Assembly (NCBI GenBank): GCA_030062745.1
Contig: CP099847.1
Location: 24,352,923 to 24,416,922 of the forward strand
Source of the DNA: Capitulum mitella
Lineage: Eukaryota; Arthropoda; Thecostraca; Pollicipedomorpha; Pollicipedidae
DNA: 64,000 bases
Reading direction: 5' to 3'
Part shown: piece after piece, positions 20,401-34,600 of the stretch
How the letters are laid out: the number at the start of each line of letters is the position of its first letter
How positions within the stretch are numbered: position 1 is the first letter of the stretch
The notes under the pieces: generated by a model
The model's input: only the letters and a program-made list of their open reading frames with translations
Told to the model about the DNA's origin: nothing
Databases searched by the model: none
Position numbers and translations under genes: made by a program

Positions 20401-23400
20401 TTCGCCGTCCGGGCTCCCGTGCCTATTGGTCAGAGAGACATCAATCTTAAAACTTTTAGGCCGCGAGCGCCAGAGGCTCCCATTGCTCACAGCTGGTAAA
20501 CGAATGTCTGTAACCAGAAACGTTTTCAGTCTTCGAATGTTCATCGCAGGTCCTGCTAAACATTCATTTTCCATGAGTTATCTACAGACAAACGTAAACC
20601 AATGTCTGGAACGCCAGCACGTTCTCTTGCTATTTACTGCAGCATATGCCGAGGCCCTCTCATTTTGACGGCATGCTTGATCTCACACATGGCTCGTACA
20701 AACATGCTCCGAAAACTCGAGAAGACACCATCATGGAACGGGAAGGTCAGCAGGTCGCCGAGATGGAGATCGATCGCCTCACCCGTGTCGTTCTGCCGAG
20801 CAGTTTCTGCCGGACAATCGTCGCATTCTGGCCGGACGCGGCGCGCCGTGGCAGAGGACGACGGAAGCTGTCCAACAGCGGTGCGGGCCGGGCCGAACCA
20901 CGGCCGGCCGGCTCGCCGACTAATTGGCGCATAATGGACCCGCTTCGGACATAAATCACCGGCTCTGCGGTAATCCGATCACCGGGCGAGCGGCGGCCCG
21001 CGCTCATCCCGGTATCCGATTCTGCGTGCTGTCGACGAGCTGTTTGTTTTGACAGCGGAGCGCGGGGAGGGGTGCTGGGTCGCCGCCAACGGCAGCCCGA
21101 CCTCAAAGTCCCGACCTCAGACGGCATCAAACGAACGGACCGTGTCCAGGGCGCCCGGTCGACCTTGGCATTGAGGGTCGCGAGGTCAGTGACCCGCCGC
21201 CCGGGGCGCGGGAGGTCGCGCCGCTGCCGGCCCGGGTCAGGAGAGACTGCTGCTGGATGTCGTCGTCGAAAGCGACAGAAGCGTCGAGGGTGACGTGGTC
21301 GCTGGCCAGGGGAATCCGAGGTCGTTAATTGCCGTCGATTTTGGTCGTCGTTGGTTGGATGTGATTCGCGACGCGCTGGCCGTCTTTTTGGCTCGTGATT
21401 CTGAGGACCGGGACACGCCCGATCGTCCGTCCTCAGCTCACTATATCTCACGTCTCTGGACCGGATCAGCGGAGTTCGACATGCCGCGCTGAGCAGTGTC
21501 TCCTCCGGCTCGACTGGGGGCACGACCTCGCGGCGAGGCAGCCCTGCGGCTCGTCGCCTCCCGCCGCGGACTAGCTCAATACCGGGCCGTCGACCGGCGC
21601 CGCCGGGTCGACCTTGCAGGGTATTTGCGACGCCACGAGCCGCCGTCTGACTGCATCAGCGCCGCGGCCGGCCGAGGCCTGCACGCCGTATCACCGCCGG
21701 CCGCAGCCAACGCCGCGCGGCAAATGGGCCTGACGCCTGCCGCGGGCCGGCGGCTGATCCCCGGCCCGCCGCGGCCGGAAATGTGCCGCCCGAGCGTGCA
21801 CGGTGGTCGGCCGGCGTTACTCGCGCTCTGTGACTCGATGTGCTGCGGGTTTTTATCGGGGAGCGGATCGGCGTAGAGACCAGTTTCAGCGAACCCGGAG
21901 GGTCACCGGCGCCCCCTGGACGCGCGCGCGAAGGCCTGGACTGGCCGCCACGGGAAAGCAGTCGACGGTGACGCCGAATGCCACCGTCGACTCGGCGAAC
22001 AAGGGGATCGCGTGGTCTGGTAGCCAAATCACGAACGGTTTTGCCGAGCGCGGTTTACAGCCCGGTTGATGCTCAGACTTATTTGCTCGCGTGATTTATA
22101 CGCGCCTGTGAAGTTCAATAACCATTATTGTCGTGTCCGCTTGCAATGGGCCCCCGGCGCTTTAGAAGCAATTGGAGAATGACCCGTGGGGATGGCTCAG
22201 TTCCCCTAGCCATTCCGTGGTTGCGGAGCCCCGACTCTGCAGTCGTTCGGCCTCGCGCTGAAACACCGTCACGGCTGCACGTTCACCGTGACGCGCTAGC
22301 TTTTCGGCAAACGAGCGAGACGGCTCGGTTTGTATTTCAGGCAGCGGGGAGCGGGACGCTGCGCGTTTTGCCCGCTTGGTATACGGGGGACGTGCAGCGA
22401 GTGGGGGGTCGTCTGCACTGGGTCACCCACTGAGCTGGCGTGGGACATCGCTCGCGCGCAGTGCTCCAGAGGCCTTGGACGTGTCGCTGTTTGCCGCTTT
22501 TCAGTTACCGACTTGTGATGCCGAACAACAGTAGACTACATTTGCGACCACAAAAAATGATTTTTTTTTTAAATCGTGGTGTCTTAATATCAGTTCTTGT
22601 GGAATGTCGGATGCTATTGCCATTTCAAGTTGGCTACAAACGTTCCTCTTATCGTCCTTCACGTCGCCCCAGCGCGAGATCTGATTCACGGCCGCAGCCG
22701 ACATTAATGAAAACCTGGGAACACTACAGCATGTCCAGCATGTTTTTTTTTTATGTCCGGAATCACATCTTTCGCGCGAAACCCAGTTCAGGTCTCGGGC
22801 GGACGCGACGCCGTGAAGCTCCGCTCAGTGGTGCGTCGTTCTTGTCACGTCACGTGGCGGCCACGGATCCGGACTGCGGGAGACACGACGAACTGGCCCG
22901 CTGCGAGGTAGCTGTCACGTGACCGCCCGGCGGGGCCGCTGGGTCGGACGCGTCTGTTTTGCTCGCTTGATTATCCGTGGTCTGGAGTCGAATCGAAATC
23001 AGGATTCTGGCTGAGGCCTCACCACCCCGCAAACCGACAGGACCGCGAGCCCTTTTCTTGGTTATTTGTCTTAGACACTCTATCGGGTAACTCTTGGGTG
23101 CATATTTATGAGCAGTCCATGGGTCATGTTGTCCAGCGCTTAGGTGCTTATTGTCCGATCTGCAGCCGATCGGGAGGAAACCTAAGTGAACACTGCGCGA
23201 TGACTTGGACGGACCCGCGGCTGCACAGCCGACAGGCTCAAATGCGGCGGCGGCGAGGCCTCTCTGATAAATGGTCCGTGGAAATCAGTCTGATCACGTT
23301 TCTGATACACAGGCGGTAATTAAATATCCGTCTGCAGCCGATTAAAGTTATCTGCGCTGCCGACCTTGCAACGGACCAGCGCGATATTGCTGTCTTAATA

Positions 23401-26400
23401 AAAGGCATTAACAGTTAATTGTTCGCCAAGCAAGAACGATAACCAAATTTCTAGGTAGACCGTTGATTTGCTTGCGTTCGATTTCAGTTTTCATTTACGA
23501 AGTGCCCATGCAACTAGCATGGGTAGGTAGCAGAACTAATGCCTTCGTGCTTGATATGCATCTTTATTCCAGTAGTACTCATTTGCATATGGAACACAAT
23601 TTCAGCACCCCGCAGAGGAGCACTTAAATTAGTCATGCCAAATGTCGCTAGTCATGACAAACGCTTATTACACGGGCTTCGCAGCTATCACTCATTGCTG
23701 ATGCTCTGCCATACGGTCCATTGAAGCTACGGCATATTTGGCGCCGAACGATGTGCATGCTAACCAGATTCAGGAGTAAGTAGGTGCTAACATAATCCGG
23801 CGAAAACTTATCGTTTGGGTAAATGCTCGCTTCGTGCTGTCGTGATAGCCGCTGCGATTTTTTTTGCGGTCGTTCGATGCGATGCAGGCAATTTTTGACG
23901 GCGCCAGCACCAGCAGAAAAATCACAGCAAAAATTTTGGGAATTGGTCCATCTGAGTTGCGCGTGATGTTATACAACACTGCTGAACGACGAAAAAAGAA
24001 TCTGATGAGAAAATAGTCGAGGGCATGGCCGCTCCCGATATCCAATAACCGAATTGCCTATTGTTCTTTAAGGATGACGCTGCAGTGGTATCATGGATGA
24101 GTGAAACAATGACTTGCAAATGGAGTCGAGACCGGGAAGAGACTCGCCTAAAGAGCTGGAGTAAAAACGAACCTAGACCAGCGATCGGATGAGGAGGGAC
24201 GATTTGGACAGGCCCTGCTCCTGCCACTCGTGGCGGCCTTTTCCGGCGCCCCATCCGAGCGGCATGAGTACATGATGGCCGAATTATGCTCGCTGAGCGC
24301 CGTGAGTTATGACGCCATCTCCGCTGCAGCGGCGAAACGAGCCGCTCGGCGGGGGGTAGAAGGCGGCGTCGGCCGGCGACGGAGAACTGACGCCGGCACA
24401 GCACAGCCTCAGACTGGGGTCACACGGACTCAGGCACCGGCACAGCACAGCCGCAGACTGGGGGCACACGGACTCAGGCCCCGGCACAGCACAGCCACAG
24501 ACTGGGGTCACACTGACTCAGGCGCCGGCACAGCACAGCCGCAGACTGGGGTCACACTGATACAGGCGCCGGCACAGCACAGCCTCAGACTGGGGTCACA
24601 CTGACTCAGGCACCGGCATGGGCTGAGGCGCCTCCACAGGGACAGACAACAGGTTCAAACGCGGGCATGCACGCAAGCACGAGTGTTACACAGGCTCAGG
24701 GCGCTGGTACAAACGCAAAAACCTGGTCCACGGGCTCAGGCGCCGACACGGCAGTTTGTTCGCAATTCCTGTGCAACTGCCGGCCAGTAGAAGGACCTCC
24801 GCCGGCGCGGACGCGATTGGTTCTCGCATGACCGCGAGGGAGGAGATGACAGAAACGGACCCGGGCGCTTGTTTCCTGACGAGACACGTGCGTCAGAACG
24901 TCCCCCGGCGGGTGCATCGACCCACGGCATCTCCAGAGTGACGGCGGCCGGGTAGCTCCGTCCCAGGCCAGCAGTCCGCGCCCGGCGCACACACGTCCCT
25001 GACGGGAGCGACCGCCGCCGGCGCTGCGGCGCACGAGCGGACCTCTGTCACGATCTTCCAGCAGCGGCCGCCCCACCCGTCGCCTGAAACAGCGAGCCCA
25101 TCGTCCGGCGGGAGGCATCAGTTCGGCCCTCTCCGCCGCTGCGGACCGGGACGCCGCTGATTTTCGGCCGCGGAGCGAGACCGCTGGCGGCTTATTCTCC
25201 TCGGGCGGCGCTTCACGCCTTCATCCGGCGCCTTTGAATGAGCGGTGGCCTGGCTCGGCCCGGCTGCCGGTCCTTCGATGGCCGTTCATCAGACGGGTCG
25301 GCCGACGCCGCGGCCCAGCTGGCAGCCCCTGACGTCACAGGCCCGCCTGTCGGACGTCACTGACGTCATACGTCTGATCGCCGCGGCCAAACAGCAGCTG
25401 ATCTGGCAGCGCGTCTGGCATCGGCTTCACTGCCGCGGCGCCGGAGCCTGGCGTGACGTTTCTTCTGTCTGGAAAATGGGCGATGTTTTGCAGAGCCCGA
25501 TGGACTGTGAGTCTGCTTTTCCGCTTCTGAGTGGGTGGTTCAGGCTTTCCCGGCGGCGCAGAATGGAAGGTGGCCTGTTTATATCCAGCTTTACGCATCT
25601 GGGGACTCCTCGAAGAAGCTGTGGTAAGTGGAGGTTGGTTGACATCTTGCAAGATAAGTCCGCTATCTAGCTAAGACGGGCTTACCGGTGAGGTGATCTC
25701 ATCCGTAATTCGCTGAAGATGTGGCATCTCGGATATGTTTTGAGATCTGATTCCGTCCATAAGGAGAGCCCCACTCGCAACTGGGCAATTGCGAATTGTG
25801 CTGGGCCGTGACATCGTGTCAGGAGACAGGTGACGTCTTGCTGATTGCCAACTAACCGTACTCGCGGGGCCTTTTCCAAACTCCGCCTGCACATTGCCCA
25901 TTGTCCGCGTACAGAGCAGGAGCTCCTTCGACGCGTACGAGGGGCCGAGGTTCTTTACTCCTGCGTGCCATGCTCATGAATCGTTCACGATATGTGCAAT
26001 ATGCTTTTAACCGAAGGACGTTAGTGGTTGTAACTCGTTTAAAATTTGCTCTCCTCAATTTATAAATTCATGCCATTTCCGTTAAGCTGTCAATTGTTAG
26101 AACAACATTTGCAAGATGCATTGTCTTATACAAAATCTCCGTACATCGCGTTTCTGGCGTGCCTAAGGGGTTTTGCCTGCATTACGTAGCTGAAGTGGGC
26201 CCTGACCAGGACTTTACGCTAAAAGTCGAGGAATAGACACTGCGTGACAAAACTTTACAGAGAGAGGGGGTTGTAAAATCCCGGAAAATGCGTTGCGTAT
26301 TCTGTTGCAGACGTATTAAGAGATGGTGTTCGAAGAAAAAAGCCTTTCGATCCGCTCAGTCCTAGAGCTTAATAATGCTGCTTATTGTGCGTCTTTATCT

Positions 26401-28326
26401 GTTACGGTCCTCGGTAATTATCACTCACGGATGATGCCATCTGACGGAACGGTGCAGAGTGAGTGCACGACGATCATTGTTGGGCCCGAATTCTTCTGTT
26501 CACTACATCAGCACCTGAATCTCTCTTACGCCTGACTCGGAGATAATATTCGAATGCAAATGTTACAGCGGACAGGGCAGGAGGCCGGACAGGAAGTAGG
26601 CTTCGCGAGGGTCACTGCAGAGCCACGCTAACCGGAACCAGATCAAAGCCACTGGCCCCCGAGCTGGCACTGAGCTGGAGCTCTTCTCAGACAGCTTCTG
26701 GCGGAGTCTCAGCCACAGCTGAGGCAGACTTGAGATGAGGTCGTTACCGTTTCGGTTTTGTTGTTTACTTTCAAAGCGCCTCGTCTGTTGTGGGTGGTGA
26801 CGTCTAAATTTGTTCCTCACTTCCAAGCATGTAAGCGCGCTTGTGATTCTTTAATATGCTGTTTCTTCCCTGAAGTGTCATCTCAGTTTTCTTGGAGGCT
26901 TCCTCGGTCCTTGGAGAAATCTCGGCCATTCGCCAACGTCTGTTGCTGTTTTCTGACTCGCGTTATCCTTCGGAAAATCTCTTCCCAAACATCCGATCGT
27001 AAATGCATTACGCATTGTGCTTTAAATGGTTTGCTCTGTTTGCCTGTCGGACGAAATAAATAACGACGGAAAAATAACCGATGGATTCTGGCCCGTGAGA
27101 CCTTGTCGAATCTGATCGCGAAATTATTTGACGAATTGAATTTAGAAAGTCTGAGATGCTTCGTCAGACAGACAGAGCTTCTGAAAACTGACTTGGTTAG
27201 TATTGCGTCAGTAAAGCCATCGAAAGGGTTCCAGTTTCTGACGGAGGCCGCAGCTGAATATAAAGTTTCGGGCATCTTTATTGAGAGAACCACGTCAGGT
27301 AGAAATATTGAACTGAGTTTCCCCGGAATTGGACATGCACACGTCGAAGGCGCGGGGCTCAGACCGTCCGTCTGGCATCGCGTCTGAGGAGGAGGACGGC
27401 GGCAGGGGCGGCGGCATCTTCTGAACAGACGTCTCGACTTCCCTCTGCCCCATCGCCGACATCGACGCCCCCCCCCCCTCCGCCGCGTGACGGACATCCC
27501 CTCCCGGCCGCCCGACGCCGGCGACGCCCGGTACATTCTAATTACACGGGGCGACGCCGCAGCGTGGGCCGTCCCCGGGGTGCGGCGTCGAAGACGACCT
27601 CCGTCGGCGTCTGGCGCAGGACGTCGGTTGGTTCGGAGGTCGTGGCGCTGGGAAGTCTCGCAGCACGTCGCGTCGGTGGGAGACGGAAGAAAATGATGGA
27701 GCGGTTTTGAAGAGTGTTCGGGACGTTTGAACGGATCTCTCCTACGAGGCACAGAGTCCCCTCGGCCCACCCCCACGCACCGCCGGATCTCAAATGGCGC
27801 GAACCCTCGGCCTCTCCGCGAGGGATACGGCGGGGACCGCCCGGCGCGGTGACGCTGACGGCGATCGACACCGGACGGCGAGGCGTTCCGCCCTACCCCG
27901 GCCCCATCTCCAGTCTGGAGTCCCCGTCAGCGCCTGCAGCCATCTGCTGCCGCCAGCCCGCGCCGCCTTGTTGGCCGTACATTGAGACAATGAATGAATG
28001 AGCCGCGGCGCTTGTGGCACGTGGCCGCGGCGCCCACGGACGCGCGCCACGTGTGCCTCCGCGGCCCCGGCGGCCATCGACCGTCGGCGGGGCCGTTGCT
28101 GATGGTAGCGCCGTAATTTGGCTTTGCACGAGTGCTGCCGGCACATGTGAATGCTAAGGGGAGAGGGGTGATTGGAGCAGCGCACATTTCGTGCGCGCCG
28201 CTCCGCATTGCTCTGCTGTTCCTGCTCCGCAACCGCAGAAGGATGTCGAGCGTCCATGACGATGTTAAAAGAGTCGTGACGACACTTAAGCTGCCGGCAG
28301 CTGACCGTCGTTTTGCCGTGTTTCAG
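17432..28326 (+). other. PTK7 intron 1 (10.9 kb)
   Basis: Mixed GC-rich and AT-rich DNA. Apart from the 44-bp minisatellite at 24392-24620 I recognised no gene, exon or mobile element. Many open frames on both strands are products of high GC and lack family resemblance. Regulatory elements are likely in a first intron this size but cannot be pointed to. Confidence 0.7.
24392..24620 (+). repeat. 44-bp minisatellite, about five copies, in PTK7 intron 1
   Basis: Five units of the form cggcacagcacagcc followed by cagactggggtcac and actcaggc, each 44 bases. The array then degrades into loosely similar caggctcagg words to about 24760. It is not next to any exon. Confidence 0.85.
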
Positions 28327-28638
28327 CCGGCCTGCTGCTGGCGGCCAGCGTGGCGCTGGACGACTTCTACTTCTCCCGACACCCGCAGAACCTGGTGGTC
28401 CGCGAGGGCGCCAGCGTCGACCTCGAGTGCATGGTCTCCAACACCAGCTACATCCGCTTCTACTGGCAGCTGGACGGCGAGACGGTACTCAACTCGAGCC
28501 GCCGCTTCCAGCGCGGCAGCGACCTGCACATCACGCGCGTCGACCGCCGCCTGGACGCCGGCCACTTCACCTGCATCGCCATGAACGTGACCACCGGCTT
28601 CAGCCTCACCAGCCTGGCGGCCTCGCTCAACATCCAGT
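28327..28638 (+). CDS. PTK7: PTK7/off-track, exon 2 (end of signal peptide and Ig domain 1)
   Basis: Encodes the first Ig domain of a cell-surface receptor-like pseudokinase involved in planar polarity and Wnt or semaphorin signalling in animals. The domain runs DDFYFSRHPQNLVVREGASV, LECMVSN (first Cys), FYWQLDGE (core Trp), RRFQRGSDLHI and RLDAGHFTCIA (second Cys in DxGxFxC). Human PTK7 has VYWLLDG, RRFAQGSSL and RLQDSGTFQCVA in the same order. Three Asn-glycosylation sites (NTS, NSS, NVT) are visible. The exon ends NIQ plus one T at GTGAGT; T joins GG of exon 3 to make Trp, as in human NIKW. Confidence 0.93.
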
Positions 28639-31600
28639 GTGAGTACGAGCGCGCGGGCCGCCGCCGCCGCCGCGCCCTCCGCTCGTTTTCTCCCCGACCT
28701 GGGCTGGCTGGCGGACGGGCGCCGAGTCGTCAGCGGCGCGAGGTAGCCGCTCGTCGCGCGGCCGCCGCCGGCCTCAGGCGGCCTCCCGCTGGACGGTCGC
28801 CGGCGCGGCGGCTGGGCACGGCTGGGCGGCGCCGGCCAGCCCGGTCGGCCCGTGTTTAGCGGACGGTCACGGCCGTGGTTCCGTCGCCGAGGCGCCGGAC
28901 TGTGCCGCCCAGTTTGCACGCGACAGTGCCGTCGGTACGCGGCCGCGCTCCCCGCCGGCTGGGCGTCGGGCCGGCGGCTCGTCTGAAGGCGTCGTCGCCG
29001 CCGCCGATCCTGTCGACTCACCATTAGTTTATCACGGATTGTGGAGATGCAAAGTAAACGGCTGGCAGTGGCAAGAGCCCGTTTATATTTCCCGTGTCTA
29101 GGCGCCGACGACGCGGCCGTTGGCTGGCGTCGTTTTCTCCCTGAGGGGATGTACGCTCCCCTCGCCCGTTTGTCTCGAAGACGATCATCTAACGCCTCTC
29201 TCCCTCCCTTCCCCTTCATTGGCTGCGCGTAACGGCGCGTCTCCACCATTCCGCCGGCCATCTCCCGGCTCCTTCCCTCTCCCTCGTGCCGTTGCGGCGG
29301 TCCTCCCCCCTCGGCGCCCCCTCGGCGTCCCGTCGGCACCCCTCGGCCGCCAGTCGCACAGCTCGCCCGGGCGCCGAGCGGTTGGGCGGCGGTGGTGCGT
29401 GGCGGGCGGCGGCGCCCGTCTGTAAGCAGACCGCGGTGACTGGAGACGACTGCGGCGGCGGCACACATGTGGCCGCCAGCCCCCTCCCTCCCTCTCGACA
29501 CACCACCACTGCGTCCCGTCTCAACATCCGAGGTCCGGCGTGTAGCGGTCAGACACGGTCCATCCTTGGCTCTTACCTCCGTGGCCGGCGATGTTGACCA
29601 GGAAGAGTTTCGCGTCCTCCGACGCCGTTTTGCACGGTTGCCGGCAACTATCGGGCTGCAGGAATCCGAACTAGTGACATTTCCAGGATGAACTCCGGGA
29701 ACGGCACGGCGTGATGCGTCAGTCACGCCCCACTAGCCACGGTATCGAAACATCTGCTCGTAGTAACTCATCTTCTGGGATATATGCGCTCTCGATTTTG
29801 TTCTGAACATGGCGTAGAGTTGCGTTCAAGACATAAACATTTTTTAGATCAATGCGATGCACGCAATAACATGCGCCGTCTTTGAAGAGACTCTGGTCTG
29901 TCGTGTGTTGGCAAAGAACATGACAGTCTAAACACCATAAGAGAAATTAATATAATAATGACGAGACGTTACAAAAGCACCAAAACGTGTTCCCGATGAC
30001 ATTTCTGTCAGACCTCGGTCACTGTGACAACAAGCATGGCCGCCATATTTCCCATAGTGCCACTTGTTTACTATTCCTCTGTTATCCCTGCATAATATAT
30101 CGCCACATTTCTGCGGTTCTTTATGAGATATTTGCGTTGGCAGACGACGCTGTCGAGCGGGCTGCACATGGCGGCCGACGGCGCGCTGACGGGTCGGCCG
30201 GACGGCCGCGTGTCGGGCGGCGGGACGGAGGGTCCGGCGCGACCTGTACAGGGTCCGGAGCTGGCCTCCCGGCACCCGAGACCGCCGCCCGGCCGACGGC
30301 TGCCAATAACAACACCTCCGGCCTCAGTGGCGTCTAAAAGCGGCTGATTAATTCGGTCGTTACATCATCCGCGGCGCGCGACGGCGGCGTGACGCCGGGG
30401 TGTTCTCGGCCCGGGCTGACGTCGGCCGAGTGACGGGCGTGACTGAAGTGCGTCGCGCGTGACGCCCGGGTCGGCCGCTGTTGGCTCCTGCAGCTGGTTT
30501 GTGGGAACTAATGGCTTCGGGCGTCAGCAACTGACGAGTTTTGGTTGAATCCCGAGTGGTTGGAGATCACGTGTGTGCAGACTAAGTAGAGCGCAATAAA
30601 CAAAAAATCTGAATCACACTGAGCCGAGAGTGCAGACGGATGCCAGGCCGCCGGCGGCTCATGTTCCGACTGCGTCATTTCCGGAACAAACCATGCCAGA
30701 CTCGTGCAACCATTGCCGCATCGTCACCTTTGCTGGAACACGTCGTGTTAATATTTTCCACTCTTGCCCTCTGGAGAGATGCCCATCTTCTCAAGGATCC
30801 GAGATGCGGTATATATTGATGTGAGTCTTCTTTGATGGACGGGGGGGGAGGCTCAGAAAGACATTATCCCCACTTTTTTGACTTGTAAAATTAGTGTAAA
30901 GTTAGAGTTGTAAAATTAGACTTGTAAAACTACAGTTATCGCATTCCATGAAGGAAACTGCTTAAGATCTACAGGAGCCACTACTAAGTTTTCCGAATCT
31001 TCACCCCCTCGCTGCATATTTACTGGTCCGTTGACCCCATCAAAACAACTGCATACCCGTATCCCGACCTGCTAAACGATAGCGTAACGCACGGCTGCCA
31101 CCATTTTGCCCGTACTGCCAGTACTGTGAGCCGCGGTCCCCGGTACGGTGTGCCACAGTGCCGCCGCTGCTGGTGACGGAGGCGGGCGTGGCCGGCCGGC
31201 GCAGGCGGCGGCGGCGCCTCAGTTCCCGGCCGGTAAACAGGGCTCGCGCCGGCCGCCGGCCGTCTCCGGCGCGGTTATTTGTTCAGCCGGCGGCTTGTAA
31301 CAATTATGAGGCAGGCTGGCGTGTCTGATTACAAATACGCTGACGGGCGGCCGGCGCGTCTGGCGGCGAACGACGGCCGCCGCCGCCGCCGACGGCCGCG
31401 GTGACTCGGCGATCGAGCGACGTCGGAGACCGATGCGATCCGCCCGCCCGGCCGACGCGCCTGGCGACGGCGAAAGATGCGCCGGGCGTCTCCCGACTCT
31501 CCTGTACCTGCTCTCCGATATCCGGATACTCCGTCGTCGGTGCTGGCACAGGAACCCGGATACCCTGGTCGTGGACGCTGGCACAGTATCAGCACAGGCT

Positions 31601-34600
31601 ACAGCACAGCGGCGGTATCCGGACACCCGGCGCGGTATACGCCGTGAGGACGCAGGGACCGGTCCGCTGTCGCGCCGCGGGGCGCGTCTGTGCCGGGATC
31701 GGGCACGGTTTACCCGGACGCCCTGTGTGGCCCGCGCCGGCCCCAGTCTGGCGTCAGTTTACGGCCGGCTCCGGCGCGCGCAGGTATATGGCGCCGTAAA
31801 AGATCGAGGGGGTCGAAATCGACCCGATGAAGCAATCTGGTCCCAACGGTGCCCGACGGGCCTGTAAACCTCGGCCCCTGTTGATGATGGGACGGTTCGC
31901 GCCACGGCCGCGCGCGGGTGAGTCATCGCGTCGATGCGATAATCTGGTGCCGATCACCACAGGCCTCTTCCGCGCCTAATTCGAGACCTTTTGCCGACAT
32001 TTTCCTGGACAAGCAGAAGCCAGGACACCGGACAAAGGCCGGACAAAGTCTACTCTCGCGGGCCCAAGGGTCGGATGCCGCCAGCTGTTTACAGCGGAGT
32101 TCATGTGTGACGTCTGCTCAGCCGATGCGCATTTTCTCTGAATGAACAGTTCCGAGCAGCAACGTCCATCTTTGTCTCGGTAGTGGCGGACGAAACTCGC
32201 TTCCTGGTGTATCGACACTGACGCTGTACATCTTTTGTCTGTTTTATTATCCTGAGACTTAAGCGTACCGCCGACAAAGGGCATAATTTCTTTGCCTCTC
32301 ATGGCATGAACGACGTGCACTCGAAGGAACCAGCTCACATAGGTAATACATCTTTCACTTTAATCTTCTTCCCGGCAAGCAGTCCGTTTTTTGAATATGA
32401 CATGGACGTGTTTTATCCCCTTCAAGTGGCTGAAAAAACCATTCATTCATAGCCCCATCCGAATTTGAAACCCAGTTCAGTCCACAGCATGTATGATTAC
32501 GTAATCCGCAAGCTGGACAGTCACGAGTGCTCCTCAGACCGTTGGACGGGACGGGACCCGAGCTCCGGGGCCCTGGTCTGCGAGTCGTTCGGCCCGCCTG
32601 ACATTCCTGGCGTCACTGGCCGGCCTCGGCCGTCCTCGTGCCAGCGGCCGTCGTCTGTCCGCCGGCCGGCCGGGCGCGGGTCGGCACCTGTCTGCGGCCG
32701 GCCCGCGGTGACAGCTCCCGGCGCGATATGGCATCGGCCGCGTGTTACGCGGCGGCGCGGGACCGCCGACACCGCCGGCGCGGGGGGGGGGGGCGGCATC
32801 ACGGGACAAGTAGGGGAAGGGTCGTCTTCGACGGCCGACGGCGGGGACGGCGAGTTACGAGGGACGGGGGTCTGCGATGTTATGGGCGCAGCTGCGGGGG
32901 AACAACACGCGGCGAGCGACGGCGTATCGATTCCCGTCTGGAGTGTCGTGTACCGAGCAATAGTCGGCTTTGTTTTTGCGGCCGCCGCTCTCGTTTTTCC
33001 CGGACGCCTGAGCGGGTCCGGCCGCGTCACAAAGAGCCCCGTTCCTGCCGCGCGGACGTCTGCCCTGCGGCGATGCCGGCCGCGGGCCTGCCTCCGCCGA
33101 CTCCGGCCTCGGACCGCCGACGGCCGCCGCGGCGTTTTTGCCCGCAGGCGTTTGCGTTGAACGGCGGCCTGGTTCCGTCGGACGGCGCCCGGCCGACCGA
33201 AGTCAGCTGCGCGATCCGTCTGCAGACTCGCTCCTGCCACGCGCAGTCGCTCTTTTGCCTGTGTCGCTCTCCGTGCGCTACTGTAACTGCCAATCGCTTG
33301 TCTCCGTCTGGTCCTTCGCGTTCCGCCCAAAGGCTCTTCCACCGGCGGATGGCTGAACCGCATTGACGTTTGGATCGTTTATGCAGGACCAGTAATGCTA
33401 TGCGTTGCAACTTTGCAGCATTAGAACTCACCATTACAACATACGTGACGTGAAAACAGACTGAGTACACCTTCCCTGGTTCCCAGTTTCGGCGGAGCTC
33501 GCGCTCTCTGCGTTCTTCTTTCGCTTCTCCGCCGCTCTCTGTTCTCTCGTCAGTCAGTCGCTGATCGCTGGCCGATCGCTGGTGGCCCGTGTCTGCACGC
33601 CGGGCAGCCCCCCCCCCCCGATCTGATCTGCGGTCGGCCGGGCTGGGTCGACAAGGATCGCCGGAGACAAAAACTGGTCTCCGCCGCCGGCCGCCGACAG
33701 AGCGGGGCTCCTGTGGGCGGCCGCCGCGGTGTCGCGGCGGCGGCGGCGGCTCTGATGGCCGGCCGCCGGGGACCGGATAACATGCGTCCGCGGCGCAAAC
33801 CCGCCACAGGTTCCGTGCAGGGCCCGGCCGGTTTCTCTGCGGAGGCGGCGGCGTTTGCTTCAGGTCCGCGTCCCTTTGGTGTCCCGCCGCCGCCGCCGCC
33901 GCGGCAGGGGCCGCTCGCCGCGGTGGTTTGCACGCCGGCTGCGGCCCCGCCGGTGTGGGACGGACGGAGGGCGGCTAATGGCGCGGCCCATCAGCTGACA
34001 CCCTGACGAGCGCGGCCACATGTCGTCACGGAGCGGGCCACGGCGGGCTAGACAAACACTGCAGCGGGAAGAGGGCGGTGACGTTCTGACTGCGCCGTAG
34101 TTCGCGGCGAGGTGCCGAGTGTCGCGGCGCGTCCTTTTACTACCGCCCCTTGCCGCCGCACGTGTGGCGCGAAAGCTGGGCCGGCTTTGAGGCGGCACGG
34201 GCGGCGCGTTTGCACCAGATGCGGTGCGAACCCGCGGCGGTGAGGACGGCATAACGAGCCGACCGGATAAGTGCCGTCATGTCGTAACGTTTATCACGCC
34301 GGCTTGGCGCGAAGGCGGTGTGACGGCCAACTTCGCTCGGTGTGGCCATGGCCGTCCTGGCTGACGACGCGGCTTCCGACGACCGTCCCGGCTGACTCGG
34401 GTCGGACAATGTGGACAGAGGCGCAGTTCGACATCGGCTGGGACAAAGAGACAACAGGGGAGCGGTACCAGAGGACAAGGGGCCTTCGCGCCGATCGCAG
34501 CGAGCGCGATTTTAAAGAATCGCAGTTTCCGCTCCGGGCGAACTTTTCAGAATCCATCCGGGCTGGGATTTATGAAGCTCTAAAGCCGGCTGGGTACCTT

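Noticed and set aside
28323-29726. 467-codon minus-strand open frame opposite PTK7 exon 2
   Set aside because: It is antisense to a clear Ig-domain exon in very GC-rich DNA and resembles no family.
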